This document shows positions 32,851 to 40,495 of a stretch of 56,179 nt of DNA, one piece after another (the first letter of the stretch is position 1; every line of letters starts with the position of its first letter). The position numbers and the translations under genes were made by a program. Origin of the DNA: Bacillota bacterium (GTDB taxonomy: Bacteria > Bacillota > Clostridia > Peptostreptococcales > Anaerovoracaceae); contig JAFRJI010000022.1 of the NCBI GenBank assembly GCA_017432345.1, forward strand, positions 1-56,179, given 5' to 3'. Under the pieces are notes generated by a model. That model was not told the DNA's origin. It saw nothing but the letters and a program-made list of their open reading frames with translations, and ran no database searches.

Positions 32851-35286
32851 ATGATTACGTCAGTCATCAAGAAAACGTTGGCGGCCGGACTGTTTGCCGT
32901 CGCCATGATGTTGCTGTGCTTACCGCTGTGCACGGAGTGGGCGTATGCGGCTCCTGACCCGGATCCGGTGGATATCGGAAGCTGGGAGCAGCTGGACGCG
33001 TTTATTACCGGCATCAACGACGGGAGCATCGATCCGGCACAGGATGCGAGACTGTTAAGGGACATCGAGGTTCCGGCGGAGGTTGGCAACAACTGGGTTC
33101 CTCTGGCGCGGGATATCGACCATGCCTATCAGGGATACTTCGAGGGGAATTTCAATACCATTTCCGGCATCAACATTGACCGCAGCGGGCAGTATCCGGA
33201 TCCTTGGAAGAAAGGAACTGAGGTTGGTAGCTATACCGCCTTCCTGTCTTTCCTTGGCACGAACGGGGAGGTGTGGAATCTGACCGTCGAGGCTTCCATC
33301 ACGGATGTCAACGATGTGGCGGGAATCGTCAGCCAGAATTACGGAACCATCAAGAATTGCACGTTCCAGGGAACTTTGCATAGTGATGTCTATCCGAACG
33401 AGGGAAGTGGCGTCAGCCCGCTGTATCCGCAGGGAATCATTGGTGATGATGAGGCCGAGTCCGGCGGTATCGCGGCATTGAATGCCGGAACCATTCATAA
33501 TTGCTATACGGCGGAGGGATCTTCGATATACCATGGCGGCACACGCTGCGGCGGCATCGTGGGAACACAGATCGAAGGCGGAACCACGGAGTGGTGCTAC
33601 AACTATGGTGCCGTTACGCTTAACGAAACAAAGTACAAAGTGGAAGGGACCTTTCTCGGCGGCGCGGGCGGCATTGTCGGCGGACAGGCGATCTATGATG
33701 AAGAGAATTTTGACCCTGCCATGAAACCTTCCATTAATAACTGTGGTAATTTCGGAACGGTCGAATGCGAGACACTGATCGGCGGAATCTGCGGCGAATC
33801 GTACGCCGGGGATATCATCCAGTGCATAAATACGGAAACCGGAACGGTAAACGGAATAACGGGGACCTGGGGAGGCGGCATTGTTGGACTTATGCAGGCT
33901 TCACCGCTCCTTACCGGAGACAACGCCTGCGAATTGGGGAACTGCAGGAACCACGCGGATATCAACGCTTCGGGTGCGACACCGGCCGGCTATCGGATCG
34001 GCGGCATTGCGGGCGTCGTACAGGATTACCTAGATGGTGACCAGCGGACCCCTATTCTGGTCCATGACTGCTATAACGCCGGTAAAGTCAGAGGGGATTA
34101 TTCCGTCGGTGGCGTAATTGGACATCTCGAGAACGGCTTATATCCGCTGGAAGGGGACAATGAAAAGTATCAGTCTAATGTGTATAATCTGATCAATGCG
34201 AACAGCGTTCAGGGATGCCATAACGTCGGGGGAATCGCCGGTTCCTGTCCTGGGGTTATGGCTTGCGCACTCAACTTCGGACCGATCCGGGCGCTTCCGT
34301 ATACAGGACCGGAAGAGGACGAGGATGTCTGCCTGGGCGGAATTGCCGGTTATTGCGGCACCACCGGGCATATCACCACCAGCCTGAATTACGGGAGAAT
34401 CACGGCTCCGGGTATCAAGGGCGTTGCTGTTCTGATGGGCGGCATCACAGGAGGGACGATCAGTGATACGGAAGGGTGTTATTCCTGCATCGATACGTCC
34501 GGCAGTGTGAAGTGCTTGAACGGATTCGACCCTGACAACCCGGACGGAATGCTGAGCCTTCCGGAAATGGTCGGTCTGGACAATCCGAAAACAAGCATGC
34601 CGGAGCTCTTTGATGGGAAAACAGGATTCCGCCCGCAAGTAGAGTGGGAGACGAAGGCGGGCTGGAATTACAATGGCGTGTCCTATGTCATGTCGCCGCT
34701 GATGCAGGGGGCTTATTTTGATCTGGAGGACATCTTGAAGTCCGGTCTGGACTTCAGCTACCATCTGGCAAAGAGCCTTGGAGCCGCGGTAATAACGGTC
34801 AGCGATCCCGTTGTGTACGACAAGAAGGGAGCGGCCTGGCCAGCGTCCCTGCAGGTCACTCTGAAGGGAGAGGAACTGGTTGAGGGCATCGACTACGAGA
34901 TCTTCAATTGCTACAACAACACCAAGGCCGGCGAGGGCATCGTTCTGATCCAGGGTACTGGCAAGTACTACGGTACGGTGCAGGGCACCTTCACCATCCT
35001 TCCTGCAAAGGCTGCGGTCAAGGTCCTGAAGTCTGGAAAGAAAAAGCTCACGGTGAAAATGGCGGGCAAGCCTTCCGCTTGTGGCGCGGCCAAGTACCAG
35101 ATCCAATACAGGGTCAAGGGCGCGGCGAAATGGAAGACCGTCACTTGCACCTCCGCCTCCAAAACAATTGCGAAATTGAAGAAGGGCAAGAAATATCAGG
35201 TGCAGGTAAGAGCGTTCATCAAGGTGGACGGAGAAACGCTCTTTGGCGAATGGAGCGATATCAGCATATCAAAGAAAGTAAAATAA
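32851..35286 (+). CDS. large secreted surface protein with GLUG-like repeats
   Basis: The 811-residue protein has a signal peptide (about 1-32), then a right-handed-helix-like region (about 50-550) made of repeats of the form GGI(A/V)G...NCYN-x-G-x-V/I, resembling GLUG-motif adhesins. The C-terminal part (about 690-811) combines a short Ig-like stretch (DYEIFNCYNNTKAGEG) and a fibronectin-III-like module ending GEWSDISISKKVK. No sortase motif is visible. GAAGGAG precedes the ATG. Probably an adhesin or structural surface protein; no enzymatic motif seen. Confidence 0.82.
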   Translation: MITSVIKKTLAAGLFAVAMMLLCLPLCTEWAYAAPDPDPVDIGSWEQLDAFITGINDGSIDPAQDARLLRDIEVPAEVGNNWVPLARDIDHAYQGYFEGNFNTISGINIDRSGQYPDPWKKGTEVGSYTAFLSFLGTNGEVWNLTVEASITDVNDVAGIVSQNYGTIKNCTFQGTLHSDVYPNEGSGVSPLYPQGIIGDDEAESGGIAALNAGTIHNCYTAEGSSIYHGGTRCGGIVGTQIEGGTTEWCYNYGAVTLNETKYKVEGTFLGGAGGIVGGQAIYDEENFDPAMKPSINNCGNFGTVECETLIGGICGESYAGDIIQCINTETGTVNGITGTWGGGIVGLMQASPLLTGDNACELGNCRNHADINASGATPAGYRIGGIAGVVQDYLDGDQRTPILVHDCYNAGKVRGDYSVGGVIGHLENGLYPLEGDNEKYQSNVYNLINANSVQGCHNVGGIAGSCPGVMACALNFGPIRALPYTGPEEDEDVCLGGIAGYCGTTGHITTSLNYGRITAPGIKGVAVLMGGITGGTISDTEGCYSCIDTSGSVKCLNGFDPDNPDGMLSLPEMVGLDNPKTSMPELFDGKTGFRPQVEWETKAGWNYNGVSYVMSPLMQGAYFDLEDILKSGLDFSYHLAKSLGAAVITVSDPVVYDKKGAAWPASLQVTLKGEELVEGIDYEIFNCYNNTKAGEGIVLIQGTGKYYGTVQGTFTILPAKAAVKVLKSGKKKLTVKMAGKPSACGAAKYQIQYRVKGAAKWKTVTCTSASKTIAKLKKGKKYQVQVRAFIKVDGETLFGEWSDISISKKVK

Positions 35287-35310
35287 ATCAGCAGATGCAG
35301 TGAAAAAATA

Positions 35311-35346
35311 AGACCGTTGTGCAAATCGCACAACGGTCTGTTTTAT
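35311..35346 (+). terminator. terminator between convergent genes
   Basis: AGACCGTTGTGC (35311-35322) pairs with GCACAACGGTCT (35328-35339), followed by GTTTTATT. It ends the GLUG-like gene and lies against the 3' end of the minus-strand PBP gene. Confidence 0.9.
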
Positions 35347-35351
35347 TAGTA

Positions 35352-38033
35352 CTAGTCTTTGTCTTTATCCTTGTCGGTCTCTGAAGTGGTATCGTCCTTC
35401 TTACCCTTTTTATCTTTGTCTTTTTTGTCCTTTTTGTCCTTGTCTTTATCCTTCTCTTCAGGTGGTGGTGGCGGAGGATCCGTTCCTTTGACATAGTACT
35501 CTCCGCTCATCCAGTATACGTCGGATGGCTTGTCATAGAAGTGCTGCTGCGGCAGATCTTTGCATGCGCCGGTCATGATCTTGGACCAGAATGCTGCGGC
35601 GGTGGAGGAGTAATTGTCAAGAGCGATGTTGACGTCACTGCCCATCCAGAGCGCCATGCTGTACCGCGGTGTGAATCCCGAGAACCAGATATCATACTTC
35701 GAAGAGGTCGTTCCGGTCTTGCCGGCAACGTCCTGTCCGGCCACCTGGGCGTTATACCCGGTGCCGTACTGAACAGCTGATTTCAGGATATTGGTCATGA
35801 TCCAGGCGACGGATTCATCGTAGACCCGCCTGCTTGACTGCTTGTTTTTAAGGATGACTTTGCCCTTGTTGTCCGTGATCTTGGTGTAGAAGATCGGTTC
35901 TCTGTAAACGCCCTTGTTGGCAAAGGTCGCATAGGCAGCCGTCATTTCGAGAGGGCTGATGCCCTGCGTCATTCCTCCCAGCGCCAGAGCGTCATGGTTA
36001 TCCGTAGTGTTGCCCTTCAGAACGAGTGAGCTGATGCCGTTTTTCTTGAGCATCTTGATGGAATAGTCGACGCCGATCTGACGGAACACCTTGACCGCCA
36101 CAACATTGACGGACTGCTGGACCGCTCTTCTCAGAGTCATCGGACCGCGGAAGGTGCCGTAGTCGTTCTGCGGCCAGATCTTTCCTTGGTACGTCATTGG
36201 AGCATCGTTGATAACGCTGCCTGCCGTGATGTAATTGCCCCAGCGGTCTCCGTCCTTAGCGGACAGGTTCATCTTTTTCCCTTTCTTAGCGAGCTCTGCA
36301 CTCTTCTGCAGTGCCGGTGCGTAAACAGCGATTGGCTTGATAGAAGAACCAGGCTGGCGCGGATTCGTTGCTCTGTTGTAAAGCTGTTTCCCGCTTGCGC
36401 CACGTCCGCCGGTTATCGCGATCACTCGTCCGTTTTCATTGTCTATGATGACAGCCGCGGCCTGAGGCTGACGCATTTTCGGTCCAAGCTGACGGTTGCT
36501 CTTGCTCACGATCAGCTTGCCGTGTCTTTTCTTAAAGAAATTAGGGAACTCCTCGCGGAAAGCTGCAGATACGACACAGTTTCCGTCTTCATCGAAACTC
36601 GTGTACCCCGCCGGAATGGACAGGGAACCGCCCTCGTAGAAGTAGAGCGCGCCGTCATCCTCCCTGTACATTTCCCGGAATTCCACACTGACGTATTTTG
36701 AACCGCCTGCGCTGGCTTCATAGAAGAGAAGCCGCTTGCCCTTCATCAGTGTGATCGTTCCATCGTCCGCTTTGCGGTATTCTTTCTTAGTCAGCTTGAG
36801 CTTGCCATTCTTTTCGAAGTAGTAGCTGTATGGACGCATCAGGATTTCACCGGAAGGAGAAATGATATTCCCGTTTCCGTCCTTGCGGATGGTGTTGATG
36901 GTAGCGTAATTGGAGCTGGTGTTGATTTCATTGTCGAGTGTCTTCTGCACTTTTTTGTCAAGGCATGTGTATATATGGTAGCCTTGCGTGTAGATCCTCG
37001 TGCGTGCCTCTTCTTCTGTGATGTCATACTTTTTCGCCATATCCTTGACCGCTTCGTCAACCGCACAGTCGATATAATACGAATAAGCACCACGATTCTT
37101 CCCTGAATTGAGCTTGATATGTTTTTCCAGAGAAGTGCCAAGGGCTTTCTGATATTGCAGCTCCGAGATATGCTCATTTTTCAGCATATTGGAAAGAATG
37201 ATCTTTCGTCTGTTTTCTGAAGCGGCTCCGTTATATAAGTAGACGTAGCCGTTGCCCTTGGTGATGACAGGGAGATCTTCAGAATTTTTTTGGGAATAGG
37301 TAGTCTTAACAAGAGCGTATGTATCCGGTGCCTGTGGAAGTGCTGCGAGAGCTACGCACTCGACGAGGGACAGCTTCTTTGGCTTCTTCCCAAAATAGCT
37401 CTGGCTTGCCGCCGCGATCCCGTAAGAGTTGAAGCCGAAATAGACCGTGTTGAAATACGCCTCGAGGATTTCCTTCTTGGAGAGTTCTTCCTCCAGGACT
37501 TTCGTGTAGTAAGCTTCGAGGATCTTTCTGTTCAGCGTCCGCTCGGATTTGATTTCCGAAAGATATATGTTTCTCGCCAATTGCTGCGTGATCGTAGAGG
37601 TTCCGGAGATCTGGCCTCCGCCAAATATCTTTTCCTTTATGGCGCCGAGTATACGGATATAGTTGAAACCGTTGTGTTCCCAGAAGGTCTTGTCTTCGGT
37701 ATCGATGACCGCATCGATCAGTTCCTGCGGAAGATCGTTGTATTCAATGAGCGTTCTGTTGCCGCCCGAAAGATACAGCGCGTCGACTTCTTTCCCTTTG
37801 CTGTCGTAGATCATGGATCTTTGGTAGATCAAAGAGTAGATGTTGTCCGTCTCGAGATCCTTGGTAGCGGATTCTTCGATGACCTTTTCTGCGTATTTAT
37901 TGAACACAAAAATAGAGGCGGCACCCACCAGAAGAAGAATGAGAATAATGAGCAGAATCACTCGTAATACTTTACGCCGTTTCCCCTTTTTGCTTCGTTG
38001 CTTTAATTGTTTGTTGCGTTGTGCTTTTGCCAT
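35352..38033 (-). CDS. class A penicillin-binding protein (bifunctional)
   Basis: The 893-residue protein has a basic cytoplasmic N terminus, one membrane anchor (about 24-47), a GT51 glycosyltransferase domain (EDKTFWEHNG, GTSTITQQLARN), and a transpeptidase domain with SxxK in PGSSIKPI, SxN in QSVNVVAV and KTGTTSSK. It polymerises and cross-links peptidoglycan outside the membrane. The C terminus is a proline run followed by about 40 residues of mostly Lys and Asp, a disordered tail. No clear ribosome site is seen; TATAAT lies only 6 nt before the ATG. Confidence 0.93.
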   Translation of the reverse strand: MAKAQRNKQLKQRSKKGKRRKVLRVILLIILILLLVGAASIFVFNKYAEKVIEESATKDLETDNIYSLIYQRSMIYDSKGKEVDALYLSGGNRTLIEYNDLPQELIDAVIDTEDKTFWEHNGFNYIRILGAIKEKIFGGGQISGTSTITQQLARNIYLSEIKSERTLNRKILEAYYTKVLEEELSKKEILEAYFNTVYFGFNSYGIAAASQSYFGKKPKKLSLVECVALAALPQAPDTYALVKTTYSQKNSEDLPVITKGNGYVYLYNGAASENRRKIILSNMLKNEHISELQYQKALGTSLEKHIKLNSGKNRGAYSYYIDCAVDEAVKDMAKKYDITEEEARTRIYTQGYHIYTCLDKKVQKTLDNEINTSSNYATINTIRKDGNGNIISPSGEILMRPYSYYFEKNGKLKLTKKEYRKADDGTITLMKGKRLLFYEASAGGSKYVSVEFREMYREDDGALYFYEGGSLSIPAGYTSFDEDGNCVVSAAFREEFPNFFKKRHGKLIVSKSNRQLGPKMRQPQAAAVIIDNENGRVIAITGGRGASGKQLYNRATNPRQPGSSIKPIAVYAPALQKSAELAKKGKKMNLSAKDGDRWGNYITAGSVINDAPMTYQGKIWPQNDYGTFRGPMTLRRAVQQSVNVVAVKVFRQIGVDYSIKMLKKNGISSLVLKGNTTDNHDALALGGMTQGISPLEMTAAYATFANKGVYREPIFYTKITDNKGKVILKNKQSSRRVYDESVAWIMTNILKSAVQYGTGYNAQVAGQDVAGKTGTTSSKYDIWFSGFTPRYSMALWMGSDVNIALDNYSSTAAAFWSKIMTGACKDLPQQHFYDKPSDVYWMSGEYYVKGTDPPPPPPEEKDKDKDKKDKKDKDKKGKKDDTTSETDKDKDKD

Positions 38034-38208
38034 GTCATTATTATAGCATTTTCCATTCCTGCCGAAGGGAGCCTAAACAAATATTCATCAATTATTAATC
38101 GCTTTGAAGCTTTTGGCTGGCGGATGACGGGAGAGCCCCCGAAAGACAAATAAAACCGCACGCGGAACTTTGCGATCCACACGCGTTTTTGTTGAAATAC
38201 TTGGGTTT

Positions 38209-39249
38209 CTATTTCTTGCGGAACAGTTTGATGAAGAAGTCCGGGACACTGTTCCAGGAATGATCCCGACGAGCCAGATTGTTGGAGCTGGCGCCCTGCA
38301 CATTGTTGATCGCAGGGATGCTCTCCTCGCCGCGGGCCTCCCGTTCGCGGTTCATCGATTCATGGAGGTCGCGGCTGCTGATGACAGCGTCTTCCTTGCT
38401 GCCGGAGGATCCGGTGGCTCCGGAGATCCCGATAGCGATCGGAATGCCGATGAAGAACAGTATTGCCAGCGCCAGAACGATGCATCCGCCGGTGCCCAGA
38501 TTATGGTGCAGTCTGGAGAAAATACTGCCCCCGGCATCGTTAGCCGGCCGGTGATAATCAAAGGTTTCAATAAAGGCCAGCATCCCTTCCTGCTGTGCTT
38601 TGGAGCAGGAAGCATAATAGTTGTCTTTGTCCAATTGTTTGCACCGGTATTCCGCGATATATTCTTCATCGCCATGATGGATCAAGCAGTACAGTTCGTT
38701 ATTTCTGTCATGGGACCAGTCGAATGCATTGATCTCGACCTCCGTAGAAGGATCGACTTGGATGATATCCTTCTGAGAAGTAAAATCTGTTTCTATCAGA
38801 CCATTGTAATACAGGATGATCGTTTCTTTGGTATCCGTCGTTTCACGGACGAACTCTTTGTAGTTTGCCGGATCCGTGCTGGTCGTCGTAACCTCTTCGT
38901 AGCCGGCAGGCAGCTGGTAAGACACGTTTTCCTCCAGCGACCCGCTATAGTCGGTCAGCTTCATGGCACCGATAACGGCCATCGCCGCGATTGCAAAGCC
39001 CAGCGTGATCATGACGATCAGGATCCTGTTCCGGATCATCCGGCGCTTGATTTTCCGGAGCGACGCGGCTTCATCCGCGAAGTCCGTATTTGCCGCCTCC
39101 GGGAGGTCTTCCTGCAAAAGGCTCAGATATGCTCTGCATTCTTCGCATTCCTTCAGATGCTCTTCAATCAGCTCGCGGCTTTCTTCGCTTACGACCTCAT
39201 CCACATAAAGAGGAAGAAGGTCTCTGATTACTTCACATTTAATATTCAT
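38209..39249 (-). CDS. anti-sigma factor with zinc-finger domain
   Basis: The 346-residue protein starts with an anti-sigma zf-HC2 domain (CEVIRDLLPLYVDEVVSEES and HLKECEECRAYL, giving the His-x3-Cys-x2-Cys site), followed by a membrane helix (about 75-97), an extracytoplasmic region and a second hydrophobic helix (about 258-280) with a basic tail. It should hold the ECF sigma factor at the membrane until a surface signal arrives. It overlaps the sigma gene by 11 nt, so the two are coupled. Confidence 0.87.
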   Translation of the reverse strand: MNIKCEVIRDLLPLYVDEVVSEESRELIEEHLKECEECRAYLSLLQEDLPEAANTDFADEAASLRKIKRRMIRNRILIVMITLGFAIAAMAVIGAMKLTDYSGSLEENVSYQLPAGYEEVTTTSTDPANYKEFVRETTDTKETIILYYNGLIETDFTSQKDIIQVDPSTEVEINAFDWSHDRNNELYCLIHHGDEEYIAEYRCKQLDKDNYYASCSKAQQEGMLAFIETFDYHRPANDAGGSIFSRLHHNLGTGGCIVLALAILFFIGIPIAIGISGATGSSGSKEDAVISSRDLHESMNREREARGEESIPAINNVQGASSNNLARRDHSWNSVPDFFIKLFRKK

Positions 39250-39721
39250 CCTTCAATTCCTCCTTTACCTTTAATCTTGCTCTGTGATAGATGACACGCG
39301 CCCAGCTGTCATTCTTTCCGAATATGGTTCCGATTTCCCGGAAGGGCAGTTCACTGAACATCCGCAGCGAAAGCACTTCTTTATATGGTTCTTCGAGCCG
39401 TTGTATGGCGGCCAACAGTTCCGCCGTTTGCTCCCGCTGTACCGATTCCTGCTCCGCGCTGACGGATTCCGGCGGGTGCTGCTTCGTGATGTCCTGCAGG
39501 TGTTTCTTCCGGTTCGCTTGGTTCAGGTACTGATTCCGGGCGATCCTGCAAAGCCAGGTCGTCAGGGAACAGTCGCCGCGGAAGCTGTCTAAACGCTGCA
39601 TCGCCTTGAAAAACGTGTCCTGCGTGATATCTTCCGCCAGATGCGGGTCACCGGACATAGACAGAACATATCGGTACACCTTTATAAAATTGTCCTGATA
39701 GATTCTGTCAAGCTCTTGCAT
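39239..39721 (-). CDS. ECF-type RNA polymerase sigma factor
   Basis: The 160-residue sigma-70 relative has region 2 (YVLSMSGDPHLAEDITQDTF and TWLCRIARNQYLNQ) and region 4 (LRMFSELPFREIGTIFGKN with the DNA-binding helix). Regions 1 and 3 are missing, as in ECF factors. GGAGGG precedes the ATG. It is transcribed with its anti-sigma factor from a promoter that resembles ECF targets, so it probably activates itself. Confidence 0.92.
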   Translation of the reverse strand: MQELDRIYQDNFIKVYRYVLSMSGDPHLAEDITQDTFFKAMQRLDSFRGDCSLTTWLCRIARNQYLNQANRKKHLQDITKQHPPESVSAEQESVQREQTAELLAAIQRLEEPYKEVLSLRMFSELPFREIGTIFGKNDSWARVIYHRARLKVKEELKDEY

Positions 39722-39759
39722 GGCTCCCTCCAGCAGGTCAAGTTTGGTTTTTCTATCTG

Positions 39760-39788
39760 TTAGACAAATGGTAACACAAAACGTTACA
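39760..39788 (-). promoter_or_regulatory. ECF-type promoter of the sigma/anti-sigma operon
   Basis: On the minus strand TGTAAC (39788-39783) and GTCTAA (39765-39760) are 17 bp apart. This fits the AAC/GTC pattern of autoregulated Firmicute ECF promoters and lies 38 nt before the sigma start codon. Confidence 0.65.
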
Positions 39789-39803
39789 AAAGATAGATAA
39801 ATA

Positions 39804-39835
39804 TTAAAAAGACACAGAGACAGGTGTCTCCGTGC
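39804..39835 (-). terminator. terminator behind the amidohydrolase pseudogene
   Basis: CAC-A-GAGAC (39813-39821) pairs with GTCTC-C-GTG (39826-39834) across one mismatch; the minus strand continues TTTTTAATATT. It separates the pseudogene from the sigma operon. Confidence 0.75.
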
Positions 39836-39853
39836 CTTGGAGGCCGTTCATCA

Positions 39854-40293
39854 TCATCGGATGATCGATCCGTCTTTCATGACCATTGTGATCGTGTCTA
39901 CCGTGAGTTCATGGATGTTTTCTAATGGATTTCCGGCAACGACGAGGATGTCGGCAGCCTTTCCAGCCTGCAGAGAGCCTGTTATATCGCCAACGCCCAA
40001 TACTTTCGCGCCATTTGACGTTGCGGCCACGAGCGTGTCCATCTCACTCAGGCCTGCCTTGTCCACGAAATCATGGATCTCGTGTATGGTTGTTGGTCCA
40101 TAAGGAGTGTTTTTCCGGACGCATCAATCACTTTGTAATCAGAGGAGATTTCCTTCGCTTCACCGGCGTATTGGATGATTCCGTCTTCAATGAGAAGAAG
40201 ACCGTCTTTGATCGCCGGCGCGCCGGTTCCATCGATCAGAAGGCCGTCTTTTATCGCTGTTTTATTCGCAATATGTTTATCGTTGTTCATCAT
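39854..40293 (-). pseudogene. amidohydrolase remnant with central deletion
   Basis: The start (ATG 40293 or 40290 after TAGGAG) encodes the N terminus of an imidazolonepropionase-like amidohydrolase (AIKDGLLIDGTGAPAIKDG, then VIDASGKTL). About 60 residues in, near 40100, the sequence jumps and the frame shifts to one encoding the family C terminus (LVAATSNGAKVLGVGDITGS, AGKAADILVVAGNPLENI). The whole metal-binding barrel of some 270-290 residues is missing, so no active enzyme can result. The flanking terminator and promoter region are intact, suggesting fairly recent decay. Confidence 0.85.
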
Positions 40294-40495
40294 TATTTCT
40301 CCTATCCGCCCCATGTGGTTGAATGACATATCACATTTAAGGCATAAAGATCCGTTCATTTTTCTAATTATACCAAAAACATGGAGCTTTGCAAAAGCCA
40401 AAGCTCCGTGAAGTCCCAGTTGCATTGGGGGTGTTCTCAAGAAGTAGGGTGTGATACAATTTGGACAGAAAAGGAAAATAGGTGGGGTGATCGTG

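Noticed and set aside
40380-40410. Hairpin GGAGCTTTG/CAAAGCTCC as a terminator
   Set aside because: No gene ends into it on either strand and the T-rich flank on the minus strand reads into the pseudogene's promoter region; left unassigned.
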